Positions 34,400 through 48,300 of a DNA stretch of 64,000 bases are shown here, in pieces. Position 1 is the first letter of the stretch; every line of letters begins with the position of its first letter. The DNA lies in assembly GCA_964036275.1 (NCBI GenBank), contig CAXIWQ010000007.1, positions 1 through 64,000 on the forward strand, in the 5' to 3' direction. This DNA is from Litoditis marina. Lineage: Eukaryota; Nematoda; Chromadorea; Rhabditida; Rhabditidae. Made by a program: the position numbers and the translations under genes. The notes under the pieces are model-generated. The model did not search any database. It had not been told where the DNA came from and was given only the letters and a program-made list of their open reading frames with translations.

Positions 34400-36240
34400 A
34401 TTGACCTGTGAAAACTTCGGAATCCGGCCGATTGAATATCAGCGCGGCCAAAATTCGAACTTTCTGAGTTTCGATACAGAGCTTGTAAACATGAAAAACC
34501 TTCCGTACACTGTTACCACTTAATTGAACTATCTTCCCACTTATTGTAACAACTATTATGAAACAATTGGTTTCCTTACAATCTTCAGATTGACCTGTGA
34601 AAACTTCGGAATCCGGCCGATTGAATATCACGGCCAAAATGCGGCCAAAATTCGACCAAAATTGCGCGGCCAAAATTCGAACTTTCTGAGTTTCGATACA
34701 GAGCTTGTATACATGAAAAACCTTCCGTACACTGTTACCACTTAATTGAACTATCTTCCCACTTATTGTAACAACTATTATGAAACAATTGGTTTCCTTA
34801 CAATCTTCAGATTGACCGGTGAAAACTTCGAAATCCGGCCGATTCAATATCAGCGCGGCCAAAATTCGAACTTTCTGAGTTTCGATACAGAGCTTGTATA
34901 CATGTAAAACCTTCAGTACACTGTTAGTACTCAATTGGACTATCTTCCCACTTATGGTCAAAACTACCATGAAACAATTGGCCTCCTTACAATCTTCAGA
35001 TTGACCGGTGAAAACTTCGAAATCCGTCCGATTCAATGTCAGCGCGGCCAAAATTCAAACTTTCTGAGTTTCGATACAGAGCTTGTATACATGAAAAACC
35101 TTTAGTACACTGTTACTACTCAATTGGACTATCTTCCCACGTATGGTCACAACTACCATGAAACAATTGACCTATTTACAATCTTCAGGTTGACCGGTGA
35201 AAACTTCGGAACCCGGCCGATTGAATATCAGCGCGGCCAAAATTCGAACTTTCTGAGTTTCGATACAGAGCTTGTATACATGAAAAACCTTTAGTGCACT
35301 GTTACTACTCAATTGGACTACCTTCCCACTAATTGTAACAACTATTATGAAACAATTGGCCTTCGTACAATCTTCAGATTGACCTGTGAAAACTTCGAAA
35401 TCCGGCCGATTCAATATCAGCGCGGCCAAAATTCGAACTTTCTGAGTTTCGATACAGAGCTTGTATACATGAAAAACCTTCCGTACACTGTTACCACTTA
35501 ATTGAACTATCTTCCCACTTATTGTAACAACTATTATGAAACAATTGGTTTCCTTACAATCTTCAGATTGACCTGTGAAAACTTCGGAATCCGGCCGATT
35601 GAATATCAGCGCGGCCAAAATTCGAACTTTCTGAGTTTCGATACAGAGGTTGTATACATGAAAAACCTTTAGTACACTGTTACTACTCAATTGGACTATC
35701 TTCCCACTTATGGTCCCAACTACCATGAAACAATTGGCCTCCTTACAATATTCAGATTGACCGGTGAAAACTTCGAAATCCGGCCGATTCAATATCAGCG
35801 CGGCCAAAATTCGAACTTTCTGAGTTTCGATACAGAGCTTGTATACATGTAAAACCTTCAGTACACTGTTAGTACTCAATTGGACTATCTTCCCACGTAT
35901 GGTCACAACTAACATGAAACAATTGACCTATTTACAATCTTCAGGTTGACCGGTGAAAACTTCGGAACCCGGCCGATTCAATATCAGCGCGGCCAAAATT
36001 CGAACTTTCTGGGTTTCGATACAGAGCTTGTATACATGAAAAACCTTCAGTACACTGTTACTACTCAGTTGGACTATCTCCCCACTTATAGTAACAACTA
36101 CCATGAAACAATTGGTTTTCTTACAATCTTCAGATTGACCTGTGAAAACTTCGGAATCCGGCCGATTGAATATCAGCGCGGCCAAAATTCGAACTTTCTG
36201 AGTTTCGATACAGAGCTTGTATACATGAAAAACCTTTAGT
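34400..36240. repeat. Displaced copy of 27,840-29,680 (offset 6559 bp)
   Basis: The 33-bp-expanded monomer at 34,620 matches that at 28,061, and 35,172-35,915 matches 28,613-29,356 throughout its translation, including rare markers (ACTAATTGTAAC, GGTCCCAAC, AATATTCAG). The offset equals the Penelope-like insertion with its duplication (3313 bp) plus 17 monomers and 33 bp. This copy contains no transposon at the matching position. Confidence 0.82.
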
Positions 36241-37817
36241 ACACTGTTACTACTCAATTGGACTATCTCCCCACTTATAGTAACAACTACCATGAAACAA
36301 TTGGTTTTCTTACAATCTTCAGATTGACCTGTGAAAACTTCGGAATCCGGCCGATTGAATATCAGCGCGGCCAAAATTCGAACTTTCTGAGTTTCGATAC
36401 AGAGGTTGTATACATGAAAAACCTTTAGTACACTGTTACTACTCAATTGGACTATTTTCTCACTTATGGTAACAACTACCATGAAACAATTGGTTTTCTT
36501 ACAATCTTTAGATTGTTCTGTGAAAACTTCGAAATCCGGCCGATTCAATATCAGCGCGGCCAAAATTCGAACTTTCTGGGTTTCGATACAGAGCTTGTAT
36601 ACATGAAAAACCTTTAGTACACTGTTACTACTCAGTTGGACTATTTTCCCACTTATGGTAACAACTACCATGAAACAATTGGTTTTCTTACAATCTTCAG
36701 ATTGACCTGTGAAAACTTCGGAATCCGGCCGATTGAATATCAGCGCGGCCAAAATTCGAACTTTCTGAGTTTCGATACAGAGCTTGTATACATGTAAAAC
36801 CTTCAGTACACTGTTAGTACTCAATTGGACTATCTTCCCACGTATGGTCACAACTAACATGAAACAATTGACCTATTTACAATCTTCAGGTTGACCGGTG
36901 AAAACTTCGGAACCCGGCCGATTCAATATCAGCGCGGCCAAAATTCGAACTTTCTGGGTTTCGATACAGAGCTTGTATACATGAAAAACCTTCAGTACAC
37001 TGTTACTACTCAGTTGGACTATCTCCCCACTTATAGTAACAACTACCATGAAACAATTGGTTTTCTTACAATCTTCAGATTGACCTGTGAAAACTTCGGA
37101 ATCCGGCCGATTGAATATCAGCGCGGCCAAAATTCGAACTTTCTGAGTTTCGATACAGAGCTTGTATACATGAAAAACCTTTAGTACACTGTTACTACTC
37201 AATTGGACTATCTCCCCACTTATAGTAACAACTACCATGAAACAATTGGTTTTCTTACAATCTTCAGATTGACCTGTGAAAACTTCGGAATCCGGCCGAT
37301 TGAATATCAGCGCGGCCAAAATTCGAACTTTCTGAGTTTCGATACAGAGGTTGTATACATGAAAAACCTTTAGTACACTGTTACTACTCAATTGGACTAT
37401 TTTCTCACTTATGGTAACAACTACCATGAAACAATTGGTTTTCTTACAATCTTTAGATTGTTCTGTGAAAACTTCGAAATCCGGCCGATTCAATATCAGC
37501 GCGGCCAAAATTCGAACTTTCTGGGTTTCGATACAGAGCTTGTATACATGAAAAACCTTTAGTACACTGTTACTACTCAGTTGGACTATTTTCCCACTTA
37601 TGGTAACAACTACCATGAAACAATTGGTTTTCTTACAATCTTCAGATTGACCTGTGAAAACTTCGGAATCCGGCCGATTGAATATCAGCGCGGCCAAAAT
37701 TCGAACTTTCTGAGTTTCGATACAGAGCTTGTAAACATGAAAAATCTTTAGTACGCTGTTACTACTCAATTGGACTATCTTCCCACTTATGGTAACAACT
37801 ACCATGAAACAATTGGC
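35928..37817. repeat. 945-bp higher-order repeat (five monomers), two copies
   Basis: Positions 35,946-36,239 and 36,891-37,184 are the same, and the rare marker TCTTTAGATTGTTCTGTG recurs at about 36,506 and 37,451. The offset is exactly 5 x 189. The second unit diverges near its right end. Confidence 0.85.
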
Positions 37818-40570
37818 CTCCTTACAATCTTCAGATTGACCGGTGAAAACTTCGGAATCCGGCCGATTGAATATCAGCGCGGCCAGAATTCGAACTTTCT
37901 GAGTTTCGATACAGAGCTTGTAAACATGAAAAACCTTTAGTACGCTGTTACTACTCAATTGGACTATCTTCCCACTTATGGTAACAACTACCATGAAACA
38001 ATTGGCCTCCTTACAATCTTCAGATTGACCGGTGAAAACTTCGAAATCCGGCCGATTCAATATCAGCGCGGCCAAAATTCGAACTTTCTGAGTTTCGATA
38101 CAGAGCTTGTATACATGAAAAATCTTTAGTACACTGTTACTACTCAATTGGACTATCTTCCCACTTATGGTAACATCTACCATGAAACAATTGGCCTCCT
38201 TACAATCTTCAGATTGACCGGTGAAAACTTCGGAATCCGGCCGATTGAATATCAGCGCGGCCGAAATTCGAACTTTCTGAGTTTCGATACAGAGCTTGTA
38301 TACATGAAAAACCTTTAGTACACTGTTACTACTCAATTGGACTATCTTCCCACTCATTGTAACAACTATTATGAAACAATTGGCCTTCGTACAATCTTCA
38401 GATTGACCTGTGAAAACTTCGAAATCCGGCCGATTCAATATCAGCGCGGCCAAAGTTCGAACTTTCTGAGTTTCGATACAGAGCTTGTATACATGAAAAA
38501 CCTTTAGTACACTGTTACTACTCAATTGGACTATCTTCCCACTCATTGTAACAACTATTATGAAACAATTGGCCTTCGTACAATCTTCAGATTGACCTGT
38601 GAAAACTTCGAAATCCGGCCGATTCAATATCAGCGCGGCCAAAATTCGAACTTTCTGAGTTTCGATACAGAGCTTGTATACATGAAAAACCTTTAGTACA
38701 CTGTTACTACTCAATTGGACTATCTTCCCACGTACGGTCACAACTAACATGAAACAATTGACCTATTTACAATCTTCAGGTTGACCGGTGAAAACTTCGG
38801 AACCCGGCCGATTGAATATCAGCGCGGCCAAAATTCGAACTTTCGGAGTTTCGATACAGAGCTTGTATACATGAAAAACCTTTAGTGCACTGTTACTACT
38901 CAATTGGACTACCTTCCCACTTATTGTAACAACTATTATGAAACAATTGGCCTTCGTACAATCTTCAGATTGACCTGTGAAAACTTCGAAATCCGGCCGA
39001 TTCAATATCAGCGCGGCCAAAATTCGAACTTTCTGAGTTTCGATACAGAGCTTGTATACATGAAAAACCTTCCGTACACTGTTACCACTTAAGCGAACTA
39101 TCTTCCCACTTATTGTAACAACTATTATGAAACAATTGGTTTCCTTACAATCTTCAGATTGACCTGTGAAAACTTCGGAATCCGGCCGATTGAATATCAG
39201 CGCGGCCAAAATTCGAACTTTCTGAGTTTCGATACAGAGGTTGTATACATGAAAAACCTTTAGTACACTGTTACTACTCAATTGGACTATCTTTCTACTT
39301 ATGGTCACAACTACCATGAAACAATTGGCCTCCTTACAATCTTCAGATTGACCGGTGAAAACTTCGAAATCCGGCCGATTCAATATCAGCGCGGCCAAAA
39401 TTCGAACTTTCTGGGTTTCGATACAGAGCTTGTATACATGAAAAACCTTTAGTACACTGTTACTACTCAGTTGGACTATCTCCCCACTTATAGTAACAAC
39501 TACCATGAAACAATTGGTTTTCTTACAATCTTCAGATTGACCTGTGAAAACTTCGGAATCCGGCCGATTGAATATCAGCGCGGCCAAAATTCGAACTTTC
39601 TGAGTTTCGATACAGAGCTTGTATACATGAAAAACCTTTAGTACACTGTTACTACTCAATTGGACTATCTCCCCACTTATAGTAACAACTACCATGAAAC
39701 AATTGGTTTTCTTACAATCTTCAGATTGACCTGTGAAAACTTCGGAATCCGGCCGATTCAATATCAGCGCGGCCAAAATTCGAACTTTCTGAGTTTCGAT
39801 ACAGAGCTTGTATACATGAAAAACCTTTAGTACACTGTTACTACTCAATTGGACTATCTTCCCACTCATTGTAACAACTATTATGAAACAATTGGCCTTC
39901 GTACAATCTTCAGATTGACCTGTGAAAACTTCGGAATCCGGCCGATTGAATATCAGCGCGGCCAAAATTCGAACTTTCTGAGTTTCGATACAGAGCTTGT
40001 AAACATGAAAAACCCTTAGTACGCTGTTACTACTCAATTGGACTATCTTCCCACTTATGGTAACAACTACCATGAAACAATTGGCCTCCTTACAATCTTC
40101 AGATTGACCGGTGAAAACTTCGGAATCCGGCCGATTGAATATCAGCGCGGCCGAAATTCGAACTTTCTGAGTTTCGATACAGAACAGAGCTTGTATACAT
40201 GAAAAACCTTTAGTACACTGTTACTACTCAATTGGACTATCTTCCCACTCATTGTAACAACTATTATGAAACAATTGGCCTTCGTACAATCTTCAGATTG
40301 ACCTGTGAAAACTTCGAAATCCGGCCGATTCAATATCAGCGCGGCCAAAATTCGAACTTTCTGAGTTTCGATACAGAGCTTGTATACATGAAAAACCTTT
40401 AGTACACTGTTACTACTCAATTGGACTATCTTCCCACTCATTGTAACAACTATTATGAAACAATTGGCCTTCGTACAATCTTCAGATTGACCTGTGAAAA
40501 CTTCGAAATCCGGCCGATTCAATATCAGCGCGGCCAAAATTCGAACTTTCTGAGTTTCGATACAGAGCTG

Positions 40571-43500
40571 GAATACACGAAAAACCTTTAGTACGCTGTT
40601 ACTACTTAATTGGACTATCTTTCCACTTATGGTAACAACTAACATGAAACAATTGACCTATTTACAATCTTCAGGTTGACCGGTGAAAACTTCGAAATCC
40701 GGTCGATTCAATATCAGCGCGGCCAAAATTCGAACTTTCTGAGTTTCGATACAGAGCTTGTATACATGAAAAATCTTTAGTACACTGTTACTACTCAATT
40801 GGACTATTTTCCCACTTATGGTAACAACTACCATGAAACAATTGGTTTTCTTACAATCTTCAGATTGACCTGTGAAAACTTCGGAATCCGGCCGATTGAA
40901 TATCAGCGCGGCCAAAATTCGAACTTTCTGAGTTTCGATACAGAGCTTGTATACATGAAAAACCTTTAGTACACTGTTACTACTCAATTGGACTATCTCC
41001 CCACGTATAGTAACAACTACCATGAAACAATTGGTTTTCTTACAATCTTCAGATTGACCTGTGAAAACTTCGGAATCCGGCCGATTCAATATCAGCGCGG
41101 CCAAAATTCGAACTTTCTGAGTTTCGATACAGAGCTTGTATACATGAAAAATCTTTAGTACACTGTTACTACTCAATTGGACTATTTTCCCACTTATGGT
41201 AACAACTACCATGAAACAATTGGTTTTCTTACAATCTTCAGATTGACCTGTGAAAACTTCGGAATCCGGCCGATTGAATATCAGCGCGGCCAAAATTCGA
41301 ACTTTCTGAGTTTCGATACAGAGCTTGTAAACATGAAAAACCTTTAGTACGCTGTTACTACTCAATTGGACTATCTTCCCACTTATGGTAACAACTACCA
41401 TGAAACAATTGGCCTCCTTACAATCTTCAGATTGACCGGTGAAAACTTCGGAATCCGGCCGATTGAATATCAGCGCGGCCGAAATTCGAACTTTCTGAGT
41501 TTCGATACAGAGCTTGTATACATGAAAAACCTTTAGTACACTGTTACTACTCAATTGGACTATCTTCCCACTCATTGTAACAACTATTATGAAACAATTG
41601 GCCTTCGTACAATCTTCAGATTGACCTGTGAAAACTTCGAAATCCGGCCGATTCAATATCAGCGCGGCCAAAATTCGAACTTTCTGAGTTTCGATACAGA
41701 GCTTGTATACATGAAAAACCTTTAGTACACTGTTACTACTCAATTGGACTATCTTCCCACTCATTGTAACAACTATTATGAAACAATTGCCCTTCGTACA
41801 ATCTTCAGATTGACCTGTGAAAACTTCGAAATCCGGCCGATTCAATATCAGCGCGGCCAAAATTCGAACTTTCTGAGTTTCGATACAGAGCTTGTATACA
41901 TGAAAAACCTTTAGTACACTGTTACTACTCAATTGGACTATCTTTCCACGTATGGTCACAACTAACATGAAACAATTGACCTATTTACAATCTTCAGATT
42001 GACCGGTGAAAACTTCGGAACCCGGCCGATTGAATATCAGCGCGGCCAAAATTCGAACTTTCTGAGTTTCGATACAGAGCTTGTATACATGAAAAACCTT
42101 TAGTGCACTGTTACTACTCAATTGGACTACCTTCCCACTTATTGTAACAACTATTATGAAACAATTGGCCTTCGTACAATCTTCAGATTGACCTGTGAAA
42201 ACTTCGAAATCCGGCCGATTCAATATCAGCGCGGCCAAAATTCGAACTTTCTGAGTTTCGATACAGAGCTTGTATACATGAAAAACCTTCCGTACACTGT
42301 TACCACTTAATTGAACTATCTTCCCACTTATTGTAACAACTATTATGAAACAATTGGTTTCCTTACAATCTTCAGATTGACCTGTGAAAACTTCGGAATC
42401 CGGCCGATTGAATATCAGCGCGGCCAAAATTCGAACTTTCTGAGTTTCGATACAGAGCTTGTATACATGAAAAACCTTCCGTACACTGTTACCACTTAAT
42501 TGAACTATCTTCCCACTTATTGTAACAACTATTATGAAACAATTGGTTTCCTTACAATCTTCAGATTGACCTGTGAAAACTTCGAAATCCGGCCGATTCA
42601 ATATCAGCGCGGCCAAAATTCGAACTTTCTGAGTTTCGATACAGAGCTGGAATACACGAAAAACCTTTAGTACGCTGTTACTACTTAATTGGACTATCTT
42701 TCCACTTATGGTAACAACTAACATGAAACAATTGACCTATTTACAATCTTCAGGTTGACCGGTGAAAACTTCGAAATCCGGTCGATTCAATATCAGCGCG
42801 GCCAAAATTCGAACTTTCTGAGTTTCGATACAGAGCTTGTATACATGAAAAATCTTTAGTACACTGTTACTACTCAATTGGACTATTTTCCCACTTATGG
42901 TAACAACTACCATGAAACAATTGGTTTTCTTACAATCTTCAGATTGACCTGTGAAAACTTCGGAATCCGGCCGATTGAATATCAGCGCGGCCAAAATTCG
43001 AACTTTCTGAGTTTCGATACAGAGCTTGTATACATGAAAAACCTTTAGTACACTGTTACTACTCAATTGGACTATCTCCCCACGTATAGTAACAACTACC
43101 ATGAAACAATTGGTTTTCTTACAATCTTCAGATTGACCTGTGAAAACTTCGGAATCCGGCCGATTCAATATCAGCGCGGCCAAAATTCGAACTTTCTGAG
43201 TTTCGATACAGAGCTTGTATACATGAAAAATCTTTAGTACACTGTTACTACTCAATTGGACTATTTTCCCACTTATGGTAACAACTACCATGAAACAATT
43301 GGTTTTCTTACAATCTTCAGATTGACCTGTGAAAACTTCGGAATCCGGCCGATTGAATATCAGCGCGGCCAAAATTCGAACTTTCTGAGTTTCGATACAG
43401 AGCTTGTAAACATGAAAAACCTTTAGTACGCTGTTACTACTCAATTGGACTATCTTCCCACTTATGGTAACAACTACCATGAAACAATTGGCCTCCTTAC

Positions 43501-44731
43501 AATCTTCAGATTGACCGGTGAAAACTTCGGAATCCGGCCGATTGAATTATCAGCGCGGCCGAAATTCGAACTTTCTGAGTTTCGATACAGAGCTTGTATA
43601 CATGAAAAACCCTTTAGTACACTGTTACTACTCAATTGGGACTATCTTCCCACTCATTGTAACAACTATTATGAAACAATTGGCCTTCGTACAATCTTCA
43701 GATTGACCTGTGAAAACTTCGAAATCCGGCCGATTCAATATCAGCGCGGCCAAAATTCGAACTTTCTGAGTTTCGATACAGAGCTTGTATACATGAAAAA
43801 CCTTTAGTACACTGTTACTACTCAATTGGACTATCTTCCCACTCATTGTAACAACTATTATGAAACAATTGGCCTTCGTACAATCTTCAGATTGACCTGT
43901 GAAAACTTCGAAATCCGGCCGATTCAATATCAGCGCGGCCAAAATTCGAACTTTCTGAGTTTCGATACAGAGCTTGTATACATGAAAAACCTTTAGTACA
44001 CTGTTACTACTCAATTGGACTATCTTTCCACGTATGGTCACAACTAACATGAAACAATTGACCTATTTACAATCTTCAGGTTGACCGGTGAAAACTTCGG
44101 AACCCGGCCGATTGAATATCAGCGCGGCCAAAATTCGAACTTTCTGAGTTTCGATACAGAGCTTGTATACATGAAAAACCTTTAGTGCACTGTTACTACT
44201 CAATTGGACTACCTTCCCACTTATTGTAACAACTATTATGAAACAATTGGCCTTCGTACAATCTTCAGATTGACCTGTGAAAACTTCGAAATCCGGCCGA
44301 TTCAATATCAGCGCGGCCAAAATTCGAACTTTCTGAGTTTCGATACAGAGCTTGTATACATGAAAAACCTTCCGTACACTGTTACCACTTAATTGAACTA
44401 TCTTCCCACTTATTGTAACAACTATTATGAAACAATTGGTTTCCTTACAATCTTCAGATTGACCTGTGAAAACTTCGGAATCCGGCCGATTGAATATCAG
44501 CGCGGCCAAAATTCGAACTTTCTGAGTTTCGATACAGAGCTTGTATACATGAAAAACCTTCCGTACACTGTTACCACTTAATTGAACTATCTTCCCACTT
44601 ATTGTAACAACTATTATGAAACAATTGGTTTCCTTACAATCTTCAGATTGACCTGTGAAAACTTCGAAATCCGGCCGATTCAATATCAGCGCGGCCAAAA
44701 TTCGAACTTTCTGAGTTTCGATACAGAGCTT
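40571..44731. repeat. 2079-bp higher-order repeat (11 monomers), two copies
   Basis: The marker GAATACACGAAAAACC occurs at 40,571 and 42,650, exactly 11 x 189 apart. Monomer order and subtype markers (TCCGGTCGATTC, CCACGTATAGTAAC) agree across the unit. The second copy has three single-base insertions between about 43,547 and 43,640, so 42,122 corresponds to 44,204 (2082 bp). Confidence 0.85.
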
Positions 44732-46839
44732 GTATACATGTAAAACCTTCAGTACACTGTTAGTACTCAATTGGACTATCTTCCCACTTATGGTCACAAC
44801 TACCATGAAACAATTGGCCTCCTTACAATCTTCAGATTGACCGGTGAAAACTTCGAAATCCGTCCGATTCAATATCAGCGCGGCCAAAATTCAAACTTTC
44901 TGAGTTTCGATACAGAGCTTGTATACATGAAAAACCTTTAGTACACTGTTACTACTCAATTGGACTATCTTCCCACGTATGGTCACAACTAACATGAAAC
45001 AATTGACCTATTTACAATCTTCAGGTTGACCGGTGAAAACTTCGGAACCCGGCCGATTCAATATCAGCGCGGCCAAAATTCGAACTTTCTGGGTTTCGAT
45101 ACAGAGCTTGTATACATGAAAAACCTTTAGTACACTGTTAGTTCTCAGTTGGACTATCTCCTCACTTATAGTAACAACTACCATGAAACAATTGGTTTTC
45201 TTACAATCTTCAGATTGACCTGTGAAAACTTCGGAATCCGGCCGATTGAATATCAGCGCGGCCAAAATTCGAACTTTCTGAGTTTCGATACAGAGCTTGT
45301 ATACATGAAAAACCTTTAGTACACTGTTACTACTCAATTGGACTATCTTCCCACGTATGGTCACAACTAACATGAAACAATTGACCTATTTACAATCTTC
45401 AGGTTGACCGGTGAAAACTTCGGAACCCGGCCGATTCAATATCAGCGCGGCCAAAATTCGAACTTTCTGGGTTTCGATACAGAGCTTGTATACATGAAAA
45501 ACCTTTAGTACACTGTTACTACTCAGTTGGACTATCTCCTCACTTATAGTAACAACTACCATGAAACAATTGGTTTTCTTACAATCTTCAGATTGACCTG
45601 TGAAAACTTCGGAATCCGGCCGATTGAATATCAGCGCGGCCAAAATTCGAACTTTCTGAGTTTCGATACAGAGCTTGTATACATGAAAAACCTTTAGTAC
45701 ACTGTTACTACTCAATTGGACTATCTCCCCACTTATAGTAACAACTACCATGAAACAATTGGTTTTCTTACAATCTTCAGATTGACCTGTGAAAACTTCG
45801 GAATCCGGCCGATTGAATATCAGCGCGGCCAAAATTCGAACTTTCTGAGTTTCGATACAGAGGTTGTATACATGAAAAACCTTTAGTACACTGTTACTAC
45901 TCAATTGGACTATTTTCTCACTTATGGTAACAACTACCATGAAACAATTGGTTTTCTTACAATCTTTAGATTGTTCTGTGAAAACTTCGAAATCCGGCCG
46001 ATTCAATATCAGCGCGGCCAAAATTCGAACTTTCTGGGTTTCGATACAGAGCTTGTATACATGAAAAACCTTTAGTACACTGTTACTACTCAGTTGGACT
46101 ATCTCCCCACTTATAGTAACAACTACCATGAACAATTGGTTTTCTTACAATCTTCTGATTGACCTGTGAAAACTTCGGAATCCGGCCGATTGAATATCAG
46201 CGCGGCCAAAATTCGAACTTTCTGAGTTTCGATACAGAGCTTGTATACATGAAAAACCTTTAGTACACTGTTACTACTCAATTGGACTATCTCCCCACTT
46301 ACAGGAACAACTACCATGAATCAATTGGTTTTCTTACAATCTTCAGATTGACCTGTGAAAACTTCGGAATCCGGCCGATTCAATATCAGCGCGGCCAAAA
46401 TTCGAACTTTCTGAGTTTCGATACAGAGCTTGTATACATGAAAAATCTTTAGTACACTGTTACTACTCAATTGGACTATTTTCCCACTTTTGGTAACAAC
46501 TACCATGAAACAATTGGTTTTCTTACAATCTTCAGATTGACCTGTGAAAACTTCGGAATCCGGCCGATTGAATATCAGCGCGGCCAAAATTCGAACTTTC
46601 TGAGTTTCGATACAGAGCTTGTAAACATGAAAAAACCTTTAGTACACTGTTACTACTCAATTGGACTATCTTCCCACGTATGGTCACAACTAACATGAAA
46701 CAATTGACCTATTTACAATCTTCAGGTTGACCGGTGAAAACTTCGGAACCCGGCCGATTCAATATCAGCGCGGCCAAAATTCGAACTTTCTGGGTTTCGA
46801 TACAGAGCTTGTATACATGAAAAACCTTTAGTACACTGT

Positions 46840-48300
46840 TACTTCTCAGTTGGGACTATCTGCTCACTTATAGTAACAACTACCATGAAACAATTGGTTT
46901 TCTTACAATCTTCAGATTGACCTGTGAAAACTTCGGAATCCGGCCGATTGAATATCAGCGCGGCCAAATTCGAACTTTCTGAGTTTCGATACAGAGCTTG
47001 TATACATGAAAAACCTTTAGTACACTGTTACTACTCAATTGGACTATCTCCCACTTATAGTAACAACTACCATGAAACAATTGGTTTTCTTACAATCTTC
47101 AGATTGACCTGTGAAAACTTCGGAATCCGGCCGATTCAATATTTGCGCGGCCAAAATTCGAACTTTCTGAGTTTCGATACAGAGCTTGTATACATGAAAA
47201 ATCTTTAGTACACTGTTACTACTCAATTGGACTATTTTCCCACTTATGGTAACAACTACCATGAAACAATTGGTTTCTTACAATCTTCAGATTGACCTGT
47301 GAAAACTCGGAATCCGGCGATTGATATCAGCGCGGCCAAAATTCGAACTTTCTGAGTTTCGATACAGAGCTTGTAAACATGAAAAACCTTTAGTACGCTG
47401 TACTACTCAATTGGACTATCTTCCCACTTATGGTAACAACTACCATGAAACAATTGGCCTCCTTACAATCTTCAGATTGACCGGTGAAAACTTCGGAATC
47501 CGGCCGATTGCATATCAGCGCGGCCGAAATTCGAACTTTCTGAGTTTCGATACAGAGCTTGTATACATGAAAACCTTTAGTACCTGTTACTACTCAATTG
47601 GACTATCTTCCCACTCATTGAAACAACTATTATGAAACAATTGGCCTTCGTACAATCTTCAGATTGACCTGTGAAAACTTCGAAATCCGGCCGATTCAAT
47701 ATCAGCGCGGCCAAATTCGAATACATTCTGAGTTTCGATACAGAGCTTTAAACATGAAAAACCTTTAGTACACTGTTACTACTCAATCGGACTATCTTCC
47801 CACGTATGGTCACAACTAACATGAAACAATTGACCTATTTACAATCTTCAGGTTGACCGGTGAAAACTTCGGAACCCGGCCGATTCAATATCAGCGCGGC
47901 CCAAATTCGAACTTTCTGGGTTTCGATACAGAGCTTGTATACATGAAAAACCTTTAGTACACTGTTACTTCTCAGTTGGACTATCTCCTCACTTATAGTA
48001 ACAACTACCATGAAACAATTGGTTTTCTTACAATCTTCAGATTGACCTGTGAAAACTTCGAATCCGGCCGATTGAATATCAGCGCGGCCAAAATTCGAAC
48101 TTTCTGAGTTTCGATACAGAGCTTGTATACATGAAAACCTTTAGTACACTGTTACTAACTCAATTGGACTATCTCCCCACTTATAGTAACAACTACCATG
48201 AAACAATTGGTTTTCTTACAATCTTCAGATTGACCTGTGAAAACTTCGGAATCCGGCCGATTCAATATCAGCGCGGCCAAAATTCGAACTTCTGAGTTTC
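46840..48300. repeat. Indel-rich stretch of the satellite
   Basis: An unusual density of one- or two-base changes in length, for example GAAAACTCGGAATCCGGCGA and TTGATATCAG near 47,310, CATGAAAACC near 47,570 and TTCGAATACATTC near 47,715. The closely related monomers at about 48,400-49,520 mostly lack them. This looks more like local consensus error or one decayed unit than a distinct feature. Confidence 0.65.
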
